From NCBI GenBank assembly GCA_009469675.1, contig SSSZ01000070.1, forward strand, positions 1 through 36,508: DNA of 36,508 nucleotides, given 5' to 3'. Of this stretch, positions 10,062 through 17,740 are shown one piece after another. Made by a program: the position numbers and the translations under genes. The notes under the pieces are model-generated. The model ran no database searches. It was not told the DNA's origin and worked only from the letters and a program-made list of their open reading frames with translations. The DNA comes from Azonexaceae bacterium (GTDB taxonomy: Bacteria; Pseudomonadota; Gammaproteobacteria; Burkholderiales; Rhodocyclaceae). Numbering within the stretch: the stretch's first letter is position 1; each line of letters begins with the position of its first letter.

Positions 10062-11186
10062 ATGACCGATCTTGGGAATTTGTCCCGGTTGGCCCCCGCA
10101 GTTTCCCAACTGCCGGTGGACTGGTATTTCGACGAAGGTATCCTGGCCTTGGAGAAGAAATTGATCTTCGATGCCGGGCCGGGCTACGTCGGACACCAGT
10201 TCATGGTGCCCGCGGCGGGCGATTACCGTTCCCTGGAATGGCTCGACCACGGCAAGTTTCTGCTCAACGGCGGCACCGTCGGGGCCAACGCCGGCAACTG
10301 GCTGATGTCCAACGTCTGCCGGCATCGCCAGGCGATCATGCTGCAGGGTTCGGGCCACCTCAACGGCCCCGTCGTCTGCCCCATCCATCGCTGGACCTAC
10401 GACCAGGGCGGGCAACTCATCGGGGCGCCGCATTTTCCCCAGAATCCCTGCCTCAACCTCGACAAGGCGGCGCTGGAATCCTGGAACGGCCTGCTTTTCA
10501 AGGGGCCACGCTCGGCCAAGGCCGACCTGGCGGGGATGAACGTCGCCCGGGAGTTCGACTTCTCGGGCTACAAGCTCGACCACGTCGAGATGCACCTGTG
10601 CAACTACAACTGGAAGACCTTCATCGAGGTTTATCTCGAGGACTACCATGTGGTTCCCTACCACCCGGGGCTGGGTAATTTCGTCACCTGCGACGACCTG
10701 ACCTGGCAGTTCGGCGAATGGTACTCGGTGCAGAAGGTCGGCATCACGTCCCTGATGAAATCGGGCAGCGCCGTCTATGAGCGGTGGCAGAAAGTCGTCC
10801 GCGAGTACTACGGCGACCGGGGAGAAACGCCGCCCCAGGGCGCCATCTGGCTCACCTACTACCCGAACATCATGGTCGAGTGGTACCCCCACGTGCTGGT
10901 GGTCTCCACCCTTCTGCCCCAGGGGGTGGACAAAACGATGAATGTCGTCGAGTTCTACTACCCCGAGGAGATCGTCGATTTCGAGCGGGAATTCATCGAG
11001 GCCGAACGCGCCGCCTACATGGAGACCGCCATCGAGGACGACGACATCGGCGAACGCATGGACCGCGGCCGCTACGCCCTGATGAAGGAGGGGAAAAACC
11101 AGGTCGGCCCCTATCAGAGTCCGATGGAAGACGGCATGCAGCATTTCCACGAGTTCTACCGGCGGATCATCGAGGATCGACGCTGA
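10062..11186 (+). CDS. Rieske non-heme iron oxygenase, alpha subunit-like
   Basis: The 374-residue protein has an N-terminal Rieske [2Fe-2S] domain (C86-x-H88 and C106-x2-H109) and a C-terminal catalytic domain with the mononuclear iron motif D194-x-H196-x4-H201. The third iron ligand is probably in the acidic run near residues 335-345 (EDDDIGERMDRG). The family hydroxylates or demethylates aromatic and other small substrates, using electrons from a separate reductase or ferredoxin. No such partner is nearby, so the substrate and electron donor cannot be assigned. GGAGG precedes the ATG. A hairpin terminator follows, so it is probably transcribed alone. Confidence 0.9.
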   Translation: MTDLGNLSRLAPAVSQLPVDWYFDEGILALEKKLIFDAGPGYVGHQFMVPAAGDYRSLEWLDHGKFLLNGGTVGANAGNWLMSNVCRHRQAIMLQGSGHLNGPVVCPIHRWTYDQGGQLIGAPHFPQNPCLNLDKAALESWNGLLFKGPRSAKADLAGMNVAREFDFSGYKLDHVEMHLCNYNWKTFIEVYLEDYHVVPYHPGLGNFVTCDDLTWQFGEWYSVQKVGITSLMKSGSAVYERWQKVVREYYGDRGETPPQGAIWLTYYPNIMVEWYPHVLVVSTLLPQGVDKTMNVVEFYYPEEIVDFEREFIEAERAAYMETAIEDDDIGERMDRGRYALMKEGKNQVGPYQSPMEDGMQHFHEFYRRIIEDRR

Positions 11187-11203
11187 GCGGCGCTGAATTG
11201 CCC

Positions 11204-11233
11204 AAGGCGCCGGGGTAGAATCCGGCGCCTTTT
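11204..11233 (+). terminator. rho-independent terminator after the Rieske gene
   Basis: AAGGCGCCGG (11204-11213) pairs perfectly with CCGGCGCCTT (11222-11231) around an 8-base loop and is followed by further T. The loop contains TAGAAT (11216-11221), which resembles a -10 element for the DMT gene starting at 11257, although no convincing -35 is present. Confidence 0.8.
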
Positions 11234-11256
11234 GCCCACCGCCCGAGACCCTGCCC

Positions 11257-12108
11257 ATGCAATCCCTCTGGATGGTCGTCGCCAGCCTGCTCTTCGCCTG
11301 CATGGGCGTGTGCGTCAAATTCGCCGCCGAAACCCATACGGCGGCGGAAATCGTCTTCTACCGCAGTTTCATTTCCCTCATCCTCATGTTCGGCCTGGTG
11401 CGCCTGCGCGGGGTCGCCCTGGCGACGCCCCACTGGCGCTGGCAGGTGAGCCGGGGCGTGGTCGGCTTTCTTGCCCTGTTCAGCTATTTCTGGGCCATCA
11501 CCCTGCTGCCGCTGGCTACCGCCGTGACCCTCAACTACACCTCGGCGATCTTCCTCGCGGTCTACCTCGCCCTGGCCGGCTGGCGCCTTACCGCCGGCAT
11601 GCTGGGGGCGCTGGTTCTTGGTCTGGTGGGCGTCGTCGTCCTGCTCAAGCCGACCTTCCAGGCCGACCAACTGAGCGCCGGCCTGATCGGCCTGGGTTCC
11701 GGCGTGCTGGCCGGCCTGGCCTATTTCAGCGTGCGCGAACTGGGAGCCCGGGGGGAGCCGGAAACCCGCACCGTGTTCTATTTTTCCCTGGTCGCCTCGG
11801 TCTGCGCCGCCCTCTGGCTCGCCTTCACCGAGCTGCACGCCGTCGCTTGGCGCAGCGGCCTGCTGCTGACCGGGGTCGCCACCTTCGCCACGGCGGCACA
11901 ACTCGCCATGACCCGGGCCTACACCCGCGGCCGGACCCTGTTGGCGGCGGCGCTGGCCTACAGCACGGTGATCTTCTCGAGCCTCTTCGGGGTTGTTTTC
12001 TGGGGTGAGGTTCTCGCCGGGCCGGCCTGGCTCGCCATCGGGCTGATCGTGCTTTCCGGCATCGCCGCCACCCACTTCTCGCGCGCCAACCCGGCGGAAC
12101 AGGATTAA
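11257..12108 (+). CDS. DMT-superfamily (EamA) membrane transporter
   Basis: The 283-residue protein has about ten hydrophobic helices in two EamA repeats. The first starts at residue 1 (MVVASLLFACMGVCVKFAAE) and the second near residue 145 (GLGSGVLAGLAYFSVRELG). The family exports or exchanges small metabolites such as amino acids across the inner membrane; the substrate is not predictable. It is separated from the Rieske gene by a terminator and from the next gene by 36 bases that include an inverted repeat. Confidence 0.88.
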   Translation: MQSLWMVVASLLFACMGVCVKFAAETHTAAEIVFYRSFISLILMFGLVRLRGVALATPHWRWQVSRGVVGFLALFSYFWAITLLPLATAVTLNYTSAIFLAVYLALAGWRLTAGMLGALVLGLVGVVVLLKPTFQADQLSAGLIGLGSGVLAGLAYFSVRELGARGEPETRTVFYFSLVASVCAALWLAFTELHAVAWRSGLLLTGVATFATAAQLAMTRAYTRGRTLLAAALAYSTVIFSSLFGVVFWGEVLAGPAWLAIGLIVLSGIAATHFSRANPAEQD

Positions 12109-12109
12109 A

Positions 12110-12139
12110 CTCTCCTTACTGGGACTACAACAAGGAGAG
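12110..12139 (+). promoter_or_regulatory. inverted repeat that can hide the ribosome-binding site of the next gene
   Basis: CTCTCCTT (12110-12117) is the exact complement of AAGGAGAG (12132-12139), with a 14-base loop. The right arm is the Shine-Dalgarno sequence, five bases before the ATG at 12145. In RNA the stem would block ribosome access, so it could be a translational switch. There is no T tract after the stem, so it is not an intrinsic terminator. Confidence 0.5.
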
Positions 12140-12144
12140 CCGGC

Positions 12145-12495
12145 ATGATCGTCGTCGATCACCAATCCAACCGTGTCAACGTCAGCGTCTTCGGTGAATT
12201 CACCCTGGCCGACTACAAGGAGTTCGAGGAGGTCGTCAATTACAAGGTCAAGTTCGAGGGGGCGGTGGATCTCTTTTTCGACCTGCGCCAGATGGCCGAT
12301 TTCACCCTGGACCTGGCCTGGGAGGAGATCAAGTTCTCCCGCGCCCACGCCCACGATTTCAACCGCATTGCGGTGGTCACCGACAGCCAGTGGGTGACCT
12401 GGAGCGCCTGGCTGTCCCAGACCTTCGTCGATGCCGACGTCGAGGTGTTCTCCGAGGCCGACGAAGCCAAGGCCTGGCTGGAGGCGGGGGCGTGA
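12145..12495 (+). CDS. SpoIIAA-like / STAS-type protein
   Basis: The 116-residue protein fits the SpoIIAA-like (STAS/SEC14-type) family: alternating beta strands and helices, with the central FFDLRQMADFTLDLAWEEIKF block and a C-terminal DVEVFSEADEAKAWL segment. It has no signal peptide or membrane helix. These small proteins are thought to bind ligands or partner proteins, but most lack a known role. It heads the molybdoenzyme operon and overlaps the next gene by the GTGA junction at 12492-12495. A hairpin over its ribosome-binding site suggests translational control. Confidence 0.78.
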   Translation: MIVVDHQSNRVNVSVFGEFTLADYKEFEEVVNYKVKFEGAVDLFFDLRQMADFTLDLAWEEIKFSRAHAHDFNRIAVVTDSQWVTWSAWLSQTFVDADVEVFSEADEAKAWLEAGA

Positions 12496-13331
12496 GCTTC
12501 ACCACCCTGGTGGACGCGCCGACCCTGGCCCGCCACCTCGGTGATCCGACCTGGCGGGTGTTCGACGTCCGCCATCAGTTGGCCGACGTCGCCTACGGCG
12601 AGCGCGCCTACGCCGCTGGCCACCTCCCCGGCGCGTTCTTCCTGCACTGCGACCGCGACCTTTCCGGCCCGGCGACCGGCCGGAACGGCCGCCATCCCTT
12701 GCCCGACCCCGCCGTCCTGGCGGCCCGGCTTGGCGCCTGCGGCGTCGGACCCGGCACCCAGGTGGTGGCCTACGACGACGCCCAGGGCATGATCGCCGGC
12801 CGCCTGTGGTGGCTGCTGCGCTGGCTCGGCCATACCCCGGTGGCCGTGCTCGATGGCGGCCTTGGCGCCTGGCAGGAAGCCGGCGGGGCGTTGAGTACCG
12901 AGCCGCCCCAGGCCGCCGCCGCGGCCTTCGCCGTCGCCCCCGGCGCCGCTACCGTCGATGCCGTCACCGTCCAGGCCCGGATCGGCAAACCCGGCACCCT
13001 GCTGGTCGATGCCCGCAGCCCCGACCGCTTCCGCGGCGAAAACGAAACCATCGACCCGGTGGGCGGCCATATCCCCGGCGCCGTCAACCGCTTTTTCCGC
13101 GACAATCTCCAGGCCGACGGGCGCTTCAAGCCCGCCGCCGCCCTGCGTCAAGAATGGGCGGCCCGGCTCGCCGAGGTGCCGGCGAGCCAGGTGGTGCATC
13201 AGTGCGGCTCGGGGGTGTCGGCCTGCCACAACCTCCTGGCCATGGAAATCGCGGGTTTTTCCGGCTCGCGCCTCTATCCCGGGTCGTGGAGCGAGTGGTG
13301 CGCCGACCCGGCGCGCCCGACGGCGCGCTGA
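12492..13331 (+). CDS. sseA: two-domain sulfurtransferase (3-mercaptopyruvate type)
   Basis: The 279-residue protein has two rhodanese domains. The N-terminal one is inactive, with VVAYDDAQG in place of the catalytic loop. The C-terminal one has CGSGVSACH, which is the loop of 3-mercaptopyruvate sulfurtransferases rather than the CRKGVT loop of thiosulfate sulfurtransferases. It is cytoplasmic. The start is GTG at 12492, overlapping the preceding stop codon; longer readings run into that gene. It may supply sulfur to the molybdenum cofactor or handle a sulfur substrate or product; that is inference from the operon. Confidence 0.9.
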   Translation: MSFTTLVDAPTLARHLGDPTWRVFDVRHQLADVAYGERAYAAGHLPGAFFLHCDRDLSGPATGRNGRHPLPDPAVLAARLGACGVGPGTQVVAYDDAQGMIAGRLWWLLRWLGHTPVAVLDGGLGAWQEAGGALSTEPPQAAAAAFAVAPGAATVDAVTVQARIGKPGTLLVDARSPDRFRGENETIDPVGGHIPGAVNRFFRDNLQADGRFKPAAALRQEWAARLAEVPASQVVHQCGSGVSACHNLLAMEIAGFSGSRLYPGSWSEWCADPARPTAR

Positions 13332-13347
13332 ACGGGGAGGAAAAGAG

Positions 13348-13653
13348 ATGGGTGCGAACGCCAAGGCATGGACATCGGTCTGGCTGGTGCTGGCGGCCGC
13401 TGCCGCCGGGGCAGGCGAAAATCCCGTGGCGGGCTTGCAGCCCGACCGGCGGCCGGCCGGGGCGCCGGTCCTCGCCGTCTTCACCCTTGCCCCGGAATGG
13501 CGTGCCCGGGCGCTTGCCGGCATCGGCCAGCCCCATACCGGCTTGGGCTTTGTCGACCACCAGGGGGCCTGGTATACCCCCTTCGACCGGCCCGGTTCCC
13601 CGGGGCGGTACGATATCCGCGGCTTGTACCCGGGTAGCGGCCGCAAGGATTGA
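13348..13653 (+). CDS. small exported protein of unknown function
   Basis: The 101-residue protein has a probable signal peptide (AWTSVWLVLAAAAAGAGENP) and a short soluble domain with PEWRARALAGIGQPHTGLGF and YDIRGLYPGSGR. I recognise no family. GGGGAGGAAAA directly before the ATG is the best ribosome-binding site in this operon, which supports it being a real gene. It sits 16 bases after the sulfurtransferase and 2 bases before the pentaheme cytochrome. As a predicted periplasmic protein it could be an accessory of the respiratory complex. Confidence 0.7.
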   Translation: MGANAKAWTSVWLVLAAAAAGAGENPVAGLQPDRRPAGAPVLAVFTLAPEWRARALAGIGQPHTGLGFVDHQGAWYTPFDRPGSPGRYDIRGLYPGSGRKD

Positions 13654-13655
13654 CC

Positions 13656-14501
13656 ATGGCCAGCCACAAAGCCGGCACTGCCCTTCTGCTCGTGGTGGCC
13701 CTCGCCGTCGCGGCCGGAGTCGGACTCGGCGTGTGGATCAAGGGGGCCGCCCCGGAGCGGGCCGGCGGCGCCTCTGCCTTGGCCGCCCACGCCGGCAAGG
13801 ACTACTTCAGGGCGACCTACCACCCCCTCCATTTCAAGCCGGCCATCGAAACGGCGCGGGACGAGCAATGCCTCGCCTGCCACCGGGAGGTCGTCGAAGA
13901 CCGGGTGCGGCCCGTTTCCCCGGCCGGTGTCAAGGCGGCGGCGAGCCTGGCCTGGTACCAGCGGACGTCGACCTACCGGGGCGACCAGGATACGTTCCAC
14001 CGCCGCCATCTGGTGACGCCCCTGGCCAAGGAACTCATGGCGCTCGCCTGCAACACCTGCCACCAGGGCCACGACCCCCGTGACGAGGCACCGGGCACCT
14101 CGGCCACCGGGCCGCAGCCCAACGACGCCGCCTTCACCCTGCGCAAGCAGGTTAACCCCGAGACGACCTGTCTCAAATGCCACGGCCAGATGCCGGTCCA
14201 ACTCATGGGCCTGCCCGGACCCTGGCCCGAGCACAAGGAGGCCTTCGGCAATTCCTGCCTGACCTGCCACGCCGCCATCCGCACCAACCGCCACCGGGTC
14301 AATTACCTCCGGGCCGACGCCATCGAAGCCGCCGGCCGGAAGGATTCCGAGGTCTGCTACGGTTGCCACGGCGGCCGGGCCTGGTATCGCATCGCCTACC
14401 CCTACGCCCGCCACGCCTGGGAAGGCATGGCGCCGGAAGTGCCGGAGTGGGCCCAGGGGCGCCCCACCCAATCGGAAGCGCGCTTTCGCCTGGCGAAATG
14501 A
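13656..14501 (+). CDS. membrane-anchored pentaheme cytochrome c
   Basis: The 281-residue protein begins with one hydrophobic helix (about residues 7-30) that looks like an uncleaved anchor. Its periplasmic part has five heme motifs: CLACH (72-76), CNTCH (132-136), CLKCH (172-176), CLTCH (201-205) and CYGCH (234-238), plus extra histidines that could be distal ligands. The arrangement recalls NapC/NirT-type quinol-oxidising cytochromes in function but does not match their four-heme pattern. The ATG at 13656 has AAGGA upstream; a TTG two codons earlier is less likely. It probably takes electrons from membrane quinol and passes them to the iron-sulfur or molybdenum subunit. Confidence 0.88.
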   Translation: MASHKAGTALLLVVALAVAAGVGLGVWIKGAAPERAGGASALAAHAGKDYFRATYHPLHFKPAIETARDEQCLACHREVVEDRVRPVSPAGVKAAASLAWYQRTSTYRGDQDTFHRRHLVTPLAKELMALACNTCHQGHDPRDEAPGTSATGPQPNDAAFTLRKQVNPETTCLKCHGQMPVQLMGLPGPWPEHKEAFGNSCLTCHAAIRTNRHRVNYLRADAIEAAGRKDSEVCYGCHGGRAWYRIAYPYARHAWEGMAPEVPEWAQGRPTQSEARFRLAK

Positions 14502-14509
14502 GGAATAAC

Positions 14510-17059
14510 ATGGACACCCGACAGAACTGGCTCGAACTGCTCAATCCCAAGCGCCGCAGCTTTCTCAAGACGGTCGGGGCGGGCGCCGCCGTGGTATCCA
14601 CCTCGGGCCTGGTGGAACTCGGCGCCGGCGGGCAGGAGGCCAAGGCTTTTGCCTACGAACCCCACCTGGGGGACGACCAGCTCACCACCGTCGTGACTTC
14701 CTGCGACCACAACTGCGGTTCCCGCCACATGCTGGTGGCTCACAAGAAGGGCGACGTCATCGTCCGCCTCTCGACCGACGACGGGCGCTACCAGGAAGGC
14801 GGCGCCGTCGGCTTCGAGAGCGAAGAAGTGCCGCAGTTGCGGGCCTGCCTGCGCGGCCGCTCCTACCGCTCGCGCCTCTATTCGCCGGAACGGCTTCTCT
14901 ACCCCATGCTGCGGGTCGGCGAGCGGGGGGAGGGTAGGTTCAAGCGGGTCAGCTGGGACGAGGCCCTCGATTTCGTCGCCAGGAAGATGGTCGCCATCAA
15001 GGAAAAATACGGCCCCACCGCCTTGCTCGACCAATCCTACGCCGGCACCTCCTACGGCGTGCTCCACAAGTCGGACCAGATCGAGGGGTTGCTCGGCCGC
15101 TTCCTGGGTATTTTCGGCTGCCGTACCAGTTCCTGGTCGGTGCCCAGCTACCAGGGGACCACCTTCAGTTCCCGCATGACCTTCGGCACCATCACCGACG
15201 GCAATGAGGACGACGCCTTCGCCCACGCCAAGCTCATCATCATGTGGGGCTGGAATCCGGCCTACACCTTCCATGGGGGCAATACCTTTTACTACATGCG
15301 CCTGGCCAAGCAGCGGGGTTGCAAGTTCGTCGTCGTCGATCCGCAATATACCGACAGTGCCGCCTCCTACGACGCCTGGTGGATTCCCATCAAACCCAAC
15401 ACCGACGCCGCCATGTTGGCCGGGATGGCCCACTACATCTTCGCCAACGCGCTGCAGGACCAGAAGTTCATCGACCGGTTCTGCCTCGGCATGGACGGGG
15501 GAACCTTGCCCAAGGATCATAAGGACAAGGAAAACTTCAAGGACTACATCCTCGGCAAGTACGACGGGGTGCCCAAGACTCCGGAATGGGCCGAGAAGAT
15601 CTGCGGCGTGGCCGCGGCCGACATCAAAAAACTGGCCGATCTCTACGCCCGTACGCGGCCGGCGGCCCTCAAGGCTTCGTGGGCGCCGGGCCGCGCCAGC
15701 TACGGCGAGCAGTACAACCGCATGGCGGCGGCGCTGCAGGCGATGACCGGCAACATCGGCGTTCTCGGCGGCTGCGCCGAAGGGGTGGGCAAGGGCTGGC
15801 ACCCCGAGGCGGTGGCCTATCCCTACGACGAGTACGCCAACGTCTGGTGGAGTTCGATCAAATCCGACCGCTGGGCCCATTGCGTCCTCAACTACCCCAA
15901 TGTAAGGCGCGAGGAAGTCGGCCTCTGGCCGCGCAACGACAACTACGACGGCGTGATCCCCAATATCAAGGGCATCTTCTGGCAGGGGTCGGACTGGTTC
16001 AATCAACTTACCAACATCAACAAGGAAATCCAGGCGGTCAAGAAACTCGAACTGGTGGTCTGCATGGATTCGACCATCACGCCGTCGGGCCTGTGGGCCG
16101 ACGTGCTGCTGCCCATCGCCACCCACTTCGAACGCCAGGACGTGGCCCTGCCCTGGTACAAGGGGCACTACTACATCCACCGGCCCAAGGTGATCGAACC
16201 CCTGGGCGAAGCCAAGACCGATTTCCAGGTGTTTACCGAATTGGCCTTCCGCCTGGGTTTCGGCGAGAAGTACAACCCCCGGGCCAAACGCGACTACTTC
16301 CAGAACCCCGACGCCACCGACGAGGAATACCTGCGCCAGTGGTGGGTGGACAAGGTGCAGAAGCACCAGGGCGTCGCCATGCCCTGGGAGACCTTCAAGA
16401 AACACGGGGTCTACAAGTTCCAGTTCGACAAGCCCCACGTGGCCTTTGCCGATCAGATCGAAAAGGGCGTGCCCTTCGAGACGCCGTCGGGCAAGATCGA
16501 GATCTTCTCCACCGTGCTCGCCGGGGTCACCGACTGGACCCGCACCCAGTGGGGCTACTCCATTCCTTATATTCCCAAGTGGATCGAGCCTTTCGAGTCC
16601 CTCAACCATGACAAGGCGAAGAAATTCCCCTTCCACATGGTGACGCCCCACCCCCGCTGGCGGACCCACTCGATTTTCCACAACATCCCCTGGCTGCGGG
16701 AAACCTACCAGCAGGAACTGACCATGAGCACCCGCGACGCCGCCCGGCTCGGACTCAAGACCGGCGACATCGTCGAAGTCTGGAACGACCGCGGCAAGGT
16801 CGTCGTCCCCCTTTACGTCACCGAGCGCTGCATGCCCCAGGTCGTGGTTCTTTTCGAAGGGGCCTGGATGGACCTCGCCGCCGACGGCACCGACCGTTCG
16901 GGCAACCCCGATTTTCTCACCCTGGACGAACCCTCGCCGGCCGGCGCCTTCGCCTACAACACCATCCTCGTCGACGTGAAGGGCACCCAGCTTGACCATC
17001 GCCCGGGTTGGGACACCCAGGCCACGGCGCGGTCGGTCATCTTCCGCCGCGACAAGTAA
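14510..17059 (+). CDS. DmsA-like molybdopterin oxidoreductase, Tat-exported catalytic subunit
   Basis: The 849-residue protein has a twin-arginine signal (KRRSFLKT, residues 14-21), so it is folded in the cytoplasm and exported to the periplasm. It follows E. coli DmsA across its length, for example RACLRGRSYRSRLYSPERLLYPM, TPSGKIEIFS and GDIVEVWNDRGKVVVPLYVT, so it belongs to the DMSO reductase family with a bis-MGD cofactor. The probable molybdenum ligand is Ser213, by alignment with DmsA. In the N-terminal cluster motif the residues are C65, C69, H73 and C113: His stands where DmsA has the third Cys. The true substrate is unknown; DMSO, TMAO, or other S-, N- or Se-oxides are all possible. 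Confidence 0.92.
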   Translation: MDTRQNWLELLNPKRRSFLKTVGAGAAVVSTSGLVELGAGGQEAKAFAYEPHLGDDQLTTVVTSCDHNCGSRHMLVAHKKGDVIVRLSTDDGRYQEGGAVGFESEEVPQLRACLRGRSYRSRLYSPERLLYPMLRVGERGEGRFKRVSWDEALDFVARKMVAIKEKYGPTALLDQSYAGTSYGVLHKSDQIEGLLGRFLGIFGCRTSSWSVPSYQGTTFSSRMTFGTITDGNEDDAFAHAKLIIMWGWNPAYTFHGGNTFYYMRLAKQRGCKFVVVDPQYTDSAASYDAWWIPIKPNTDAAMLAGMAHYIFANALQDQKFIDRFCLGMDGGTLPKDHKDKENFKDYILGKYDGVPKTPEWAEKICGVAAADIKKLADLYARTRPAALKASWAPGRASYGEQYNRMAAALQAMTGNIGVLGGCAEGVGKGWHPEAVAYPYDEYANVWWSSIKSDRWAHCVLNYPNVRREEVGLWPRNDNYDGVIPNIKGIFWQGSDWFNQLTNINKEIQAVKKLELVVCMDSTITPSGLWADVLLPIATHFERQDVALPWYKGHYYIHRPKVIEPLGEAKTDFQVFTELAFRLGFGEKYNPRAKRDYFQNPDATDEEYLRQWWVDKVQKHQGVAMPWETFKKHGVYKFQFDKPHVAFADQIEKGVPFETPSGKIEIFSTVLAGVTDWTRTQWGYSIPYIPKWIEPFESLNHDKAKKFPFHMVTPHPRWRTHSIFHNIPWLRETYQQELTMSTRDAARLGLKTGDIVEVWNDRGKVVVPLYVTERCMPQVVVLFEGAWMDLAADGTDRSGNPDFLTLDEPSPAGAFAYNTILVDVKGTQLDHRPGWDTQATARSVIFRRDK

Positions 17060-17068
17060 GGGGCAGCC

Positions 17069-17740
17069 ATGGCCAAGAAGATCGACAAGCAGGAACTGAC
17101 CGCCGCCTTGAAGCGCAAGGTGGCCCAGACCTATGAACCGGTCAAGCCGGCGATGCAGCTCGGCTTCATCCACCACAACGTCGATTGCATCGGCTGCCGC
17201 GCCTGCGAAATCGCCTGCAAGGACAAGAACGGCCTACCCCCCGGGCCGCGCTTCCGGCGGGTGATGTACGTCGAAGGCGGCAGTTTCCCCGACGTGTATG
17301 CCTACAAGGTCAACATGTCGTGCAACCACTGCGCCGAACCGGCCTGCTTGCCGACCTGCCCGACCGGCGCGATCTGGAAGCGGGCCGACAACGGCGTCGT
17401 CGATATCGACTCGACCCTGTGCATCGGCTGCCGCAAGTGCGAAGCCGCCTGCCCCTACGGCGCTCCCCAGTGGGATCCCGACGAGCAGGTCATCAAGAAG
17501 TGCAATTTCTGCATCGACGAACTCGACGCGGGCAGGAAGCCCTACTGCGTCATGGCCTGCATGATGCGGGTGCTCGACATGGGGCCGATCGACAAGCTCC
17601 TGGCCGGCAGCCACAAGACCACTGCCCTCGGTCCGGGAGAGAAGCCGGTGCGCCAGGTCAAGAATATGGCCGACCCGGAACTGACCCGGCCCTCCATCGT
17701 CTTCATTCCCCATTCCCGCGGCCGCGTCGATGGATCGTGA
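17069..17740 (+). CDS. DmsB-like subunit with four [4Fe-4S] clusters
   Basis: The 223-residue protein has the full set of 16 cysteines: C40/43/46/50, C85/88/93/97, C118/121/124/128 and C145/148/160/164, the standard pattern for the electron-transfer subunit of DMSO-reductase-type enzymes. It has no signal peptide, so it is presumably exported with the Tat-bearing catalytic subunit. It starts 9 bases after the catalytic gene and overlaps the start of the chaperone gene by 11 bases. No DmsC or NrfD-type membrane anchor follows; the pentaheme cytochrome upstream probably replaces it. Confidence 0.95.
   Translation: MAKKIDKQELTAALKRKVAQTYEPVKPAMQLGFIHHNVDCIGCRACEIACKDKNGLPPGPRFRRVMYVEGGSFPDVYAYKVNMSCNHCAEPACLPTCPTGAIWKRADNGVVDIDSTLCIGCRKCEAACPYGAPQWDPDEQVIKKCNFCIDELDAGRKPYCVMACMMRVLDMGPIDKLLAGSHKTTALGPGEKPVRQVKNMADPELTRPSIVFIPHSRGRVDGS

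Noticed and set aside
14402-17176. A 924-codon open frame on the minus strand opposite the DmsA-like gene
   Set aside because: Same reason: it mirrors a strongly supported coding sequence and has no family motif or ribosome-binding site.
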